From positions 23,661,523 through 23,725,522 of the forward strand of contig CM057169.1 of assembly GCA_029962745.1 (NCBI GenBank): DNA of 64,000 nucleotides. The letters run 5' to 3'. Below are positions 47,393 to 57,667 of the stretch, in pieces (the stretch's first letter is position 1; the number at the start of each line of letters is the position of its first letter). Source of the DNA: Echinometra lucunter (taxonomy: Eukaryota > Echinodermata > Echinoidea > Camarodonta > Echinometridae). Under the pieces are notes generated by a model. It was not told the DNA's origin. It searched no databases and worked only from the letters and a program-made list of their open reading frames with translations. The translations under genes were made by a program, and so were the position numbers.

Positions 47393-48376
47393 GTGATTAC
47401 TTTTCAAATTTATTTTTAAGATGCCAGCAATAAAGTTAGCTTTAATTCTTATTATTATTTAGTTTGAATGAATCGAATGGTTTTTCGAAAGGAACTGAAG
47501 AATGTTATGCGGCGAATTTTGGGAGACAATTAGGGAAAAGGGGAAAAATCATACTGCTACTACTGAGAAATAGTTGTGACTTTTACGTTATCATTAAAGT
47601 AACTGCAAGAAATTATGTTTCCTCTTCACATTGTTGAACACTTACATTCCATGACACTTCGGTAGGATGACAGAAAATATTACCAAAAGGGCAAAATATC
47701 CCAAGTTAGGATATCAGAAATAAAGGAATACGCTGTCACTATTGGTTAATATACTACTTTGGGTAAAAAGAACATCCTCCACCTAATATCATTCACTGAA
47801 GAATTAATACCAAGTTTGATCATGTTGATATATTTCATCGATGATACAGCCAGTCCTTATAATCATGTGAAATTTTGAGAATTTCTTTCCCCCTTTTTTA
47901 AAATGCTGATGTCCATTTCGTATCAGGATAAGTGAGATCCAGCGTATACCACGGCCCCCCTTCCCGCTAAAGCCCATAAATGAAGTAAAACTTACATTGG
48001 GCGCAAAATGTTGTCCAAGTTCCCCCCCCCCCTCCCCCCCCCCCCGATATATAGGAAACATTCACTTCCTGTTCAGTTGCTCAGTAATGTAATATACGCT
48101 TTATATCGTTTTCTTTTTTTTCCCGTTGGAATGGTGGTTTGACGATTCATGTCTAATTTTTCCCAAAGTGTTATGAATTATTCTGTTGGAAATTAAAATA
48201 AAAACTGAAGGGGGGGGGGGTGTTCCACATAGAGTTCACTTGGACTTAAAGTCGCTCTTAAATTCCTAGTTACCTGCTATATATTACGCATCACTGCATT
48301 GGTCAGATCATGCTCAAATCCCCGCAACCAATCCCCGCAAAATTTTAGTGTACAAGTCAATGGGGTATGAGGCGAC

Positions 48377-48410
<34 letters not shown>

Positions 48411-48455
48411 GTCGCCGATGCACGAGACTTATTTACCTGTTAATTTTATTTCATG

Positions 48456-48520
48456 TTTTTTTTTTTTTTTTTTTTTTTTTTTGGGGGGGGGGTTTGTTGT
48501 TGTTGTTGTTTTTTTTTTTT
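48456..48520. repeat. Poly-T, poly-G and (TTG)n composite
   Basis: 27 T, 10 G, then TTTGTTGTTG and another T run. Confidence 0.95.
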
Positions 48521-49107
48521 TTGTCGTCTGGCTGCAAAAAGCTGTGGACCAATCAGGCCCCTAAAGCTTCGCCATCTTTTCCAGATCCATTAGAAGGCCG
48601 ACCTAAGCACCATCAATATGCATGATCAAAAATGAATAATTCATTTTGTAAGATGCTTCCAACTAGTAGCATTTGTTTGTACGCGTTATGAAACATTACA
48701 CGCATCAGCTTACCGCATGCGCAGTTAATGCACAATAAATGCGCAACAAATACGCATTAAATCAAAGTGTCACAATAAAACTGATACGCGCATTAGATAT
48801 GAATAATGCAACAGTGTTATCGATATCATGGCGATAACGGGTGCTTATCGGCCCCTTCAAATAATCCGAAAGAGGCGGGGCCTAATGCCATTCGCTTAAT
48901 GATACGTATCCGCTCGTGATGCTTTTCGTCTAGTAAATTTACTATATGTCTATGGGACCAATCAAATTCTCAAGAAAGTTAGCGCGAAATATGTTTTACA
49001 TGAGTTTGTCTACGCAACTTTTGACAAAACTCTCTTTTATTTGAAAGTTGACGCGTTAATGCGCGTTCATTAACATTATAAGTAGGATAGTTTGTCGCGC
49101 TGTATCT

Positions 49108-49903
49108 GGGGTGGTATTCTGAGCGTCATTTTATCTCTAAACATTTTTATTTTATCTTTAAAATGAAATCGGTATTCTGAGACCACTTTAAAATCTCAAA
49201 TTTTATCTTCATTTCATCTCGGTCCCTCATCTCCAGCGCGCGTACCTGTAAAGCTGAAGATTTATGCGCAGCTTTTGCGCTTGTGCCTACTTGGTTTGAA
49301 GGAAAAGATCAAATGAATCTTAAAATAGGGTAGGGGGTATTTTATCTCTTGGACCTCCAGTATGGACAATATTTCTGGATAAATTCGCTATTTGTCTTCA
49401 CATAAAGATGAAGAAAAATGTCATAATCATCGACTGCTTTATTCTAGCAACATTCCCGTATGATGATTGAATTTAATTTAAAGATTTTTATTAACTAATA
49501 TCGGCCTTGAAATTATCCTTGAAAAGGCATGCTGATACCTCGAAAAAAGGCTAACTTATTTCTGACCTAAATACCAGTCAAAAAGCGTTCGCGTTTGAAT
49601 GCAAGCGCAAGCAGCGTATTACAATTCGTACAACATACGCATCCGCGCTCTTTTGCCCCACCTACTGGCGGAAAGCAATTTCATCATGTTCATTCGCTGA
49701 GCAAGATGACAATGCGATTTAACAACATTTCTTATTGGTTACTGCATCATAAATGGGCGTGTCTTAGATGAGATGAAATCCAGATAAAATGGTTCTCAGA
49801 ATACCGATTTGAAAAAAATTTAAGGGTATTTTATCTCACTGATTTTAACCGAGATAATTTTTTTTATTCATCTGAGATAAAATGGATCTCAGAATACCAC
49901 CCC
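49108..49903. mobile_element. 796-bp element with inverted terminal repeats
   Basis: The left end GGGGTGGTATTCTGAGCGTC..TTTTATCTC is complementary to the right end GAGATAAAATGGATCTCAGA..ACCACCCC. A second, inner inverted pair (ATCGGTATTCTGAGACCA and TGGTTCTCAGAATACCGAT) repeats the same motif. No coding capacity was found. Target duplication not clear. Probably a non-autonomous DNA transposon with sub-terminal repeats. Confidence 0.8.
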
Positions 49904-50052
49904 TGAAAACTAAAAAATTGGTGGGGATTTGTCGCCTCATATCTGAACAATCCTTAACTCTTTGTGAAACACCCCCTGAAAGTGAAAGTAAAACTGAAAG
50001 TGTAAAAAAAATCCAATACGGAAGCTTCTAATTCCCTCATTGTTTTTCACAG

Positions 50053-50346
50053 ACCGGATTCTTAAATTTTGATGCACGGAGGAAGAGGGATTGTTTTTGT
50101 CTATTTTCGTTGAAAATAGAATGGCCACTTTGCACAGAGCTGTTATGTCTGTGGGTGTGTGTGGGTGTGTGTGTGTGTCAGGCGGGGGAGGGAACACGTC
50201 TGATGACCGCGGCCCCCGATCTTTTTAAAGGCTCACATAATTATTTTGGTTTTAATCAATATGAATATCGACCGAGGTCGCCTGTTATCTCCATCAGTAT
50301 GCATTATAACAAAGTACTTCCTTTCTTTGTTAAAAATCAGACATAA
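50053..50346 (+). CDS. Candidate exon, phase 0, interrupted by GT-repeat
   Basis: A strong acceptor (TTCCCTCATTGTTTTTCACAG) opens the only long plus frame here: 97 codons to a TAA. It begins TGFLNFDARRKRDCFC, passes through a (GT)n stretch that yields VCVGVCVC, and continues FNQYEYRPRSPVIS. The simple repeat inside is a warning, but the start is well supported and phase-compatible with 45706-45813. No donor or poly(A) signal convinces. It competes with the alternative 3' exon at 51081. Confidence 0.25.
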   Translation, partial: TGFLNFDARRKRDCFCLFSLKIEWPLCTELLCLWVCVGVCVCQAGEGTRLMTAAPDLFKGSHNYFGFNQYEYRPRSPVISISMHYNKVLPFFVKNQT

Positions 50347-50366
50347 AACCCTCAAAATATTATCAC

Positions 50367-50408
50367 TAAAGGCCTGCACAGAACTCCGAGATGTGCCGTT
50401 ATCGATCT
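50367..50408 (-). CDS. Candidate short minus exon
   Basis: On the minus strand TTCATTTCTGTTTTACACCTAG, a strong acceptor, precedes 42 bases ending at TTTA|GTGATA. The phase-1 frame reads IDNGTSRSSVQAF; the end would complete to AGT (Ser) if joined to 41324-41380. The frame stays open well past the weak donor. It lies immediately beyond the plus-strand candidate 50053-50346. Confidence 0.2.
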
Positions 50409-51080
50409 CTAGGTGTAAAACAGAAATGAACACTTTAAACGTATCTTTCATACCAGTTAGATCTATTCAGTTCCAACACAAAATCGAAATGGAATGAAAA
50501 TCATAAAACGATAAATGCACTCAGTTTGATTCATTTTAATAGACACCATCATTATTTCTCCCTGTTGGTGAGCTGCTGTACGTGGAAATCCGATGTTAAA
50601 AAATTGTGATATTTATAACCTCTCTTGATACTGTATTAATAAAACAAGTCGATAATCTTTGCGTACGTTCACCAAAACCTACTGCCCCACCCTATTTCAC
50701 TGTCATTGGGGCAGATACTCAATCAATAATAATTCCCCTCGTTAATCACGTTAATAGGTTCATAGTACGAACGCTCGTTAGTATTTAGTTTTCATTATAC
50801 TATATGCGACTACGTGCTTTTATACCATGTGTACGGTATACATGTACTATGATATCAACCGACTCATGAAACGTCATGCTATACACGCAGCTTTCGCTCT
50901 GTTATTTTCTCGTGAAGATGTATTTGACAACGAAATTAAATCATTAGAAATACTTCAAAAATTTCCTAATTTAAACCAAGTTTTGAGGAATATCGTATTC
51001 TAGATGACTGCGGCATTTCTACGTTTTTATCTAGTGCGATTAATTCAGAATTCATGAACAAACGATGTCTTTCTTCTTAG

Positions 51081-51188
51081 ATTTCTGGCAAAATTTCGCT
51101 TGTTCGAAGCATTACGTTGCATCGCTGCATAAAACGTATACAAGGCCCAGGGAGCGAAGCTTTCTTTGAGCCGGAGCACGTTTATTGA
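51081..51188 (+). CDS. Candidate terminal exon with ATTAAA
   Basis: A clean acceptor (GATGTCTTTCTTCTTAG) precedes a phase-0 frame of 35 codons to TGA (51186-51188). It reads ISGKISLVRSITLHRC then GPGSEAFFEPEHVY. Directly after the stop comes ATTAAA (variant poly(A) signal) and a G/T-rich stretch, as expected for a 3' end. All three frames are open in the first half, so the frame rests on phase with 45706-45813. Unknown product. Confidence 0.28.
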   Translation: MSGKISLVRSITLHRCIKRIQGPGSEAFFEPEHVY

Positions 51189-51477
51189 ATTAAAGTGGGG
51201 TTCGTGTTTGGGATTATATTGTTGTCGTTCAATACAATGCCATTTGAGCTATTACATGAACAGCAATTGCATTTGCAGCAAGTAGAAGGGAAAACTTGTT
51301 TTGTGATAATTCAGTGAATTTTGAAATAATGGAAAAATATAGAGGTAACGTGTAACGAAGTACGGACTCAACTCTTTGCGATACGCAATGTAATTCTTTT
51401 CCATTGCTGATATAGTTCAGATAGCTTACGTCACAGTCACTAGTGCATACCATCCCCCATTTTGAAATCCCAATCAT

Positions 51478-51810
51478 CATAGGCGGCGATCCAGGGGGGG
51501 GGGGGGACGGGGGACATGTCTTCCCCCTCGATTTTTTTTAGGGGGATCTCCCCCCCCCCTCGATTCTTAAAACTTAATATTTTCATTTTTCTATTTTGAG
51601 TCAGGTGACCATATTTAGGCCAACCACTTCAATATTTCATAGGGCTAGAGTGTATTTTGATGGCAAAACGAAGCTTCATTCATTCATTATTTTGGCGGTT
51701 ATTTTTCGCTCGCTCGCATAATAACGATCATCCCTCCTCCACTTCTCGAAACAGATTTTCGGCGGTAACCCCCCCCCCCCCCCACTCGTTACATGAAATC
51801 GCCGCCACTG
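51478..51810. mobile_element. hAT-like MITE with perfect 8-bp target duplication
   Basis: Inverted ends CATAGGCGGCGAT and ATCGCCGCCACTG, flanked by CCAATCAT on both sides (51470-51477 and 51811-51818). The interior has G and C runs and a TCGCTCGCTCGCAT motif like the other hAT-type elements here. No coding capacity. Confidence 0.85.
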
Positions 51811-51823
51811 CCAATCATCATAC

Positions 51824-51940
51824 CTTACATAACAGTAGCCTAGTATTTGCCCACTTGAAAATGTGTCGGAATACCCCCTCCACTTTTCTGATCCTGGATT
51901 CGCCCTGAATACCACTGTCAAGTTCAGAAAGAGGCGAACC
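51824..51940 (-). CDS. Candidate internal exon beside a MITE
   Basis: On the minus strand a TTCCATTCTTACAG acceptor is followed by 39 codons (phase 0 at both ends) and an AAG|GTATGA donor. It reads GSPLSELDSGIQGESRIRK and ends RHIFKWANTRLLLCK. The hAT-like MITE has inserted about a dozen bases past the donor, inside what would be the intron. Caution: the part GGGCGAATCCAGGATC resembles an end of another repeat family, so the block could be repeat-derived. Confidence 0.25.
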
Positions 51941-53900
51941 CTGTAAGAATGGAACTTATTGTCGCAGACAATGACACCCACACACTAAGCAACACCATTC
52001 ATAATATTCTTATCACAATCAGATATCAAATAAAACGTGTTTTATAAATCCTAACAAATGCAAATTACAAAATACATGACATTTCGCATCGAGGGAATGC
52101 AATGGCCCAAACTTCCCCGTCAGAATGATTTTTTTCGTTAACTCATTGAGCAAGATTTTATCTTTTTAGTAACTGTAGTAATAATAATCATGATAACAAA
52201 CTGAATATAATACGACGGAGTTAATAATCATCATGGCTATCGTGTATGGCAACCAAGGCATGATAAAGAGACATCGATTAGAAAAATAACTGACACGTCA
52301 ACAACGTCTACTGACATAACATCATGCATGGAGGATTGTTTCACGTCTATTGTCGTAACTTGGTAAGGCCTTTAAAAGGATATGTTTACTACTATCGCTT
52401 TCAGCATGTTGAGGGTATGGCAGTTCAGGGTCATTAGATAGGCAAATCAAACAAGGTGACGATAGTCTTTGTATTTCCTACAAGAAGCCGTTTGAAAGAT
52501 ATTACTAACGATGGAATTCTTCCGATCTCGAGAATTCATGAATCAAGTCATGAATCAAGAACGATGCTGTTTCATATTAGGCATGACATGGTCCCTAAAG
52601 GAACTCTATTCGGTAATTTACATGAAATGTTTTAAACCGATCGAATCGATGACGTCAGTAGAATGGATTGTTATTCAGTCATCATTTATCACGCTACGGT
52701 ACGATCATTACACCAGAGACATTAGAAATTAACATGGGAGCAGTGACAGGGGGATTGGAGTTGTTTTGCCTTTCCCAGTGAAAATTAAAAGGGGGGGGGG
52801 TAATATTGTAAAAATTCAGAGAGGAATGAATAAATCAATCAAAATAAAAGACGATTGGGAGCCCTTTGGAGGCAAACTGGGAAGCATATGATGATACATA
52901 CCCTCCCATTCCTATCACTAGGTGACCATGTTCTTTGGCATTTTATTTAAAGAGTTTGATCGCCGCAAACTATACGACCCGTCTGCCATCCGATTTTGGA
53001 AAAAAAAATAATGGCATTTGATATGAACATTCAAACAATCATGTAAAATCTTTACGATCAAAGTTCTGAATATTGGTATGAATACTAAAATCGAAATTCC
53101 TGGGCTATTACAAGCCTCCCTGTAGGAATAAAAGCGAACTCAATTTCGAATCGTAGTGACGTCATAGCAATCTTACGATCGGCTACGATTCCAAGCCGAT
53201 TTAGCATTTACTCCAACCACAAGGCTTGCTCTTAACTAAAATTTAGATTTTAGTATTCATATCATTATTTACTTCAAAATAATTGTACTTGTTTGAACTT
53301 TCATATTTAATGCAAGATTCCATTTGTTCGAAAATCGGGTCACAGTCGGGTCGTATAGTGTAAGGTAGGCTTAAGCAATAACACGTACCCCCCCCCCCCC
53401 CCTCTCCCCCGCCACTCCCTCTTCCCGACCACGCCACGAGGCTGCATGAGCCACACGAAACCTCTCTGCAATGGGCAAATGGTGGCAAACTGATGAGCGC
53501 CCTCCATGCCTTTCATGAAAATGTTTTTAGAGCGCAATGAAACGCCGTTCGGAGACGGTGTGATAACCAGTAACCTGCATCAATGAACCGGTTCATTTTA
53601 TCTATTTCTTAAATCTTACATTATCAAAGAAACACTTTTTATATAGAAATAAAGAATATAGACGTTTATGAATGTTGGACATGTTGAAGATGATATACGG
53701 ATAAAACACTGCTATATGTTCAGCTTCGATGATTAAAAGTACATAAAAGTATATTTTAGATGATAATAGATGAAAAGGTAAGCGACGGCGGCAGAATGGT
53801 TCATTATGTTTGTTGCGAGATATGATAAACTGATGATCATAATAATATGGGCAATAATATCGCGTCCATGACTCGCATAGTCTTTTAAAGGGCAATAGAA
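51941..53900. other. Gene-poor stretch
   Basis: One first-exon candidate (52511). AATCGTAG..CTACGATT around a TGACGTCA at 53145-53195 is an imperfect dyad. C run at 53390-53402. A GC-richer minus frame at 53400-53530 (HQFATICPLQRGFVWL) has no convincing splice sites. Confidence 0.45.
52511..52612 (+). CDS. Candidate first exon, unknown product
   Basis: ATG in ACGATGG context opens 34 codons ending at TCG|GTAATT (phase 0). It reads MEFFRSREFMNQVMNQER then a Cys pair and SLKELYS. The MNQ motif is duplicated. No promoter signal recognised. Donor only moderate. Confidence 0.2.
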
Positions 53901-53929
53901 AGAGGGATATGTGCGAATAGAGAGACATA

Positions 53930-54171
53930 AAAAAGATAGGGAATGTGAAGTGGGGGAGAAAGAGAGAAATGGAGAGATAGAGGGGGAGACAGACAGTGGA
54001 GAGAGGAAGAGAGGAGAGGTGAAGAGAAGAGAGAGAGAGAAGAGGAGTGAAAGGAAGAGAAAAAAGAAGAGAGAAGGAAGAGGGAGGAGGGAGAGGTAGA
54101 GGTGAGAGAGGAAGAGAGAGGGAGAGAGAGAGGGAGAAGAGAGGGAGAAGAAAGGGAGAAGAGGAAGAGAG

Positions 54172-54204
<33 letters not shown>

Positions 54205-55045
54205 AGAGAGAAGAGAGAGAAGAGGAGAGAGAAGAGAAAAGAAAGAGAGACGAAGAAAAGAGAGAGAGAGAAGAGAAAGAGGAGAGAGAGAGAGAGAGGG
54301 AGAGAGGAGGAAGAGAAGAGAGAAAGAGAGGAGGAGAGAGGAGGGAGAGAGAAGAGAGGGAGACAGGAGAGGAGGGAGAAAGAGAGAGAGAGAGAGAGGG
54401 AGACAGAGAGGGAAAGGGAGAGGAGAGGAGACAGACCGTGGAGAGAGGAGAGAGTGAAGAGAGAGAGACGAGAGTGAAGAGAGAAGAGGGAGTGAAGAGA
54501 AGAGAGAGAGATAAGAGAAGGGAGGGAGAGAGGGAGACAGAGAGGGAGACAGGGAGAGGGAGACAGACAGTGGAGAGAGGAGAGAGAGAGTGAAGAGAGA
54601 GAGAGAGAAGTGGGAGTGAAGAGAAAAAGAGAGGAGAAGAAGAAGAGAGAGAGGTAGAGGTGCGAGGAGGAAAGAGAGAGAGGAGACAGAGAGGGAGGAC
54701 AGACAATGGAGAGAGGAGAGAGTGAAGAGAGAGAGAAGAGGGAGAGGTAGAGGTGAGAGGGAGGAAGAGAGAGAGGGAGAGAGAGGGAGACAGAGAGAGG
54801 GAGACAGAGAGAGGGAGACGGACAGTGGAGAGAGGAGAGAGTGAAGAGAGAAGAGGGAGTGAAGAGAAAAGAGAGAGAGAGAGAGATAAGAGAAGAGAGA
54901 GAGAGAGATAGAGGTGAGAGGGAGGAAGAGAGAGAGAGGGAAAGAGAGAGAGAAGAGAGAAGAAAGAGAGAGGTGGTGAGGGAGGAAGAGAGAGGCATGC
55001 GGGGGGGGGGGGGCGGAGAGAAACAAAGAGATAAGACTAGATCAC
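53930..55045. repeat. 1.1-kb polypurine (GA-rich) tract
   Basis: Over about 1100 bases nearly every base on the plus strand is G or A, arranged as shuffled GAGAGA, GGAGA and GAAGAG blocks with repeated sub-units such as GGAGACAGACAGTGGAGAGA recurring about every 100-280 bases. Minus-strand frames of more than 400 codons (Ser/Leu/Pro) across it are artefacts of the missing stop codons. The tract can form triplex or H-DNA structures. Confidence 0.95.
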
Positions 55046-55102
55046 CAACGTAACTAGCTTCATTTTTTTTTTCTCGACATCTTCTTCGTGCCTATCGCTT
55101 AC

Positions 55103-55200
55103 ATCGGCCTGGATATAATTCTCTTATCGATTTCCCCCGACCCCTTGGGTTTTATGACAAGGCACTTTGCCGCAGTGGCGTCGAAGCATTTCATCTCACA
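55103..55200 (-). CDS. Cysteine-rich internal exon (possible PAN/apple-like piece)
   Basis: On the minus strand a strong acceptor (TTGGTCTCTGTTTTACAG) precedes 98 bases and a CCGAT|GTAAGC donor; only the phase-0 frame is open. It reads CEMKCFDATAAKCLVIKPKG and continues with a charged stretch. The C-x3-C-x7-C spacing is like that of PAN/apple modules in extracellular proteins, but one exon is too little to be sure. It is GC-rich compared with its flanks. The exon ends with two bases of a codon, and no matching next exon was found, as the purine tract follows. Confidence 0.45.
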
Positions 55201-55978
55201 CTGTAAAACAGAGACCAAGATGGAGATAACACAGTTTCACGACTGCATACCTTTCATAGACCGCTATTATAGGGGGATGCAACGCAGAGAAAAAGAACAA
55301 AGCAAAATAAGAAACGAGAGCGTATCATCAGAAAAAAAAGCATGAGAGACCAAAAGAGAGACATGCAGAGAGAGAGAGAGAGAGTTCATATGTGTGTACA
55401 TGCTTTGCACCGTGGCGCCAAAAAACGAAAAAAAAAAAAAAAAAAAAAAAAAAGAAAGCAAGAAAGAAAAGAACTGAGCGGGGAAAAAAAGCCTCAACAT
55501 AGTTATTTCGTATAATTTGTGCGATCATGCTAAACCCGTTGACAACTGAATTATTTCATTCCTACAGGCTTAAAGGCATTGACTAACTTCGTGAACAGCC
55601 GATTTAAAAAATTCTTAATCTAAGATGAAACATGTGTATGAGTACTTGTATTTGTACTCAAAAATCCTAAAACCAACCATAATTTGGAATGAAAAACTGT
55701 TAGTAAGACGCAAACCGCGATTTTATTATTTTTGGTCTCAGAGACAATAAATAGGAGGACCGCTTTGCTCGAATTCAAAAAGACTGTTATCTGCCTCCCT
55801 CGCGTGATACGCCAATACACACAGTACGGTCTGGTAAGCCATGCGTGCATGCGCACTCCTTACGTCTAATCTGTGCCACCGACCCTTATATATTTTTCAA
55901 ACATTGGTTCACATTTCTAATATTTAAAAATACTTCCTGTGGACATTATTCTTTGAAACTTTCAGACTGACATTTTTA

Positions 55979-56225
55979 ATAATAATAATAATAGTAGATA
56001 TTTCTATAGCGCCTTTTCCACAAGATACAAAGCGCTTTGAGATGTCATCCCTGGTCAGCATAGGAGATAAAATATATACAAATTACCAGGCAGTGACAGT
56101 GTCAGTCAAAGTCCAATCATGAGGACATTAAAATAGATAAGTCTTCAAATTTCGTTTGAATTGATCCAATGTTGGTGACGATTTCAGAAGAGGGGGGAGC
56201 TTATTCCACAGCCTTTTTTTTAAAC
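55979..56225 (-). mobile_element. L2/CR1-type retroposon 3' tail
   Basis: On the minus strand the segment runs toward CAAAGCGCTTTGTATCTTG and GGCGCTATAGAAATATC and ends in a short ATT repeat. This is the form of many LINE and SINE 3' ends in marine animals and is related to the end of the SINE at 9391. Confidence 0.45.
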
Positions 56226-56286
56226 TATAACCCTTATGTTCATCCCATTCTCAAGTAGCAAAATGAGTATTCTTTAAAATTCGTAT

Positions 56287-56480
56287 CAGGACAACTCCCC
56301 CGGGAGGATAACTCCCCCGGGGACTGGGGGAGCTGTCCTTGGGGAGTTGTCTAGCTGGAAAAGAGTCCTCCGGGGAGAGCTGCCCTCGGGGGAGCTGTCC
56401 TCCAGGGGAGCTGTGCTCCAGGGAGAGTTGTCAGGTGGGAATCGTATCGGGGGAGTTGTCCTCCCAGGGGAGTTGTCCTA
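56287..56480. repeat. Palindromic GGGGAG[CT]TGTCCT minisatellite
   Basis: About eight units of GGGGGAGTTGTCCTCC-like sequence. The first units (AGGACAACTCCCCC) are inverted relative to the rest, so the array can fold on itself: AGGACAACTCCCCC at 56289 faces GGGGGAGTTGTCCT at 56449. Units differ by small changes. Confidence 0.85.
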
Positions 56481-57528
56481 GAACCTTTAAAATTATAACA
56501 ATGTTAACCAATGCCTTTAATACAGGGACTACCCGGTTCCAGTAAGCAAAGGGGTAGGTGAATAGAGAAATATTAAAGAAAATCCTAGTCCATTTGGCTG
56601 AACCTTCAACAGTATAAGGGTCCTCTGCCATAGTGAATCCCATTCCAGTCAATCCCTACCCTACTTCTTGCATATCCTATATACTCAGCAATGATCAGCA
56701 TTACATTAAAAATCAAATTAATAATAAATAATATAAATTCAAAAATGGCAAGAATCGAATTCTATTGATTATGCGATGGTTTGACGCCTTATATACAGCC
56801 TTTCTTCTTCAATAAACTGTAAAAAAAAGTCAATTCTGCAAACTTGTGACCATGATGCACATCCCTTGAGGGACCGATAGCGAAAGCAAACATTGGCATG
56901 AATGGCCTGCCATAGTTAAGTGCAATTTCAGTCAGTCTTAGTCTTTGTGAAACACCCCCAGGTCTGGAACGGGTCACAGAATAAGCCAATTACGTGCAAA
57001 CATGTCTAAGTTAATTTTCCAATCAGGACACCATCATAAGGTTATGTTGAAGACAAGACTACGTAACTTTTTGTCAAGTGCTGATTATTCATATCGACCC
57101 CTCCCCCCCCCCCCCCCCCCTCCCCCGAACTATGCAAAATAATCATAAACATGCATACAAATTTATAACTGCATGAGCAGTCATAGGTAAAGTACAAAGG
57201 TTTAGGTAAACAAGAGCCCTTAAGATAACACAGTATATAGATTATAGAGTGATAACTGCAAGTTTTATGTTATTTTCCATCGTGGGATACCAGGAAAAAA
57301 ATAATTATTGTATCCTGCCATTGTTGGCAAAGAATAAAAACATGACGGTTATATTCCTCAGTTCTCAACATTAACGAAGATCTATTTGTCTGATTTTAAA
57401 CAAGACCTGTTTTTGTGAAAACCACCTTATTCCATTTAGTCGTTGACTTGAATCTTTTTTTCATATTTGATTCTGACAAAAATATCATGAAGAGTGTTTG
57501 AAAGCTATAAAATACAAACTATGTCACG

Positions 57529-57534
57529 TTTATT
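57529..57534 (-). terminator. Poly(A) signal AATAAA
   Basis: AATAAA on the minus strand, about 25 bases after the TAG of the exon candidate 57560-57667. Confidence 0.35.
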
Positions 57535-57559
57535 GCTGATTGTAATGCGAAGCATGATT

Positions 57560-57667
57560 CTAGATCGTGATATCAAGACAATTTTTTCGACAGATTTCCA
57601 TCCCAACCCACATTTCATCCGGTTTTCTGACGAGGAATGTGGGTGATGTCGGGTCAAGCACGTAAGA
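57560..57667 (-). CDS. Candidate last exon with stop and poly(A) signal
   Basis: On the minus strand a T-rich tract (TTTTGGTTTCCGTTCTTG) and AAG precede a phase-0 frame of 35 codons ending in TAG. It reads SYVLDPTSPTFLVRKPDE and ends MEICRKNCLDITI, with well-biased third codon positions. AATAAA follows 25 bases later. The C-x3-C near the end recalls the cysteine spacing at 55103, but the stop makes a shared gene unlikely unless this is an alternative 3' end. Product unknown. Confidence 0.38.
   Translation of the reverse strand, partial: SYVLDPTSPTFLVRKPDEMWVGMEICRKNCLDITI

Larger units (their letters stand above)
47393..50052. other. Gene-free stretch with homopolymers and a large inverted-repeat element
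   Basis: C runs at 48020-48045, A run at 48378-48407, T/G junction at 48456-48492. ATGAGGCGAC at 48367 and GTCGCCTCAT at 49931 may bound a larger nested insertion, with 49108-49903 inside. GTGAAACACCCCC near 49965 recurs near 56950 and marks the end of another short repeat. No exon supported. Confidence 0.5.
55201..57559. other. Gene-poor stretch with repeats
   Basis: GA and A runs at 55369-55455. A plus acceptor (TTTCATTCCTACAG) at 55567 is followed by a 17-codon frame (LKALTNFVNSRF) to TAA, possibly a tiny last exon. A retroposon tail lies at 55979, palindromic minisatellite at 56287, and a GGGGGTGTTTCACAAAGACT repeat end near 56945. C runs at 57102-57126. Confidence 0.45.

Noticed and set aside
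53602..55026. Minus-strand open frame of 474 codons, mostly Ser, Leu and Pro, and sister frames on both strands
   Set aside because: It lies on the polypurine tract, which lacks T and A combinations needed for stops. The peptide is low complexity in every frame.
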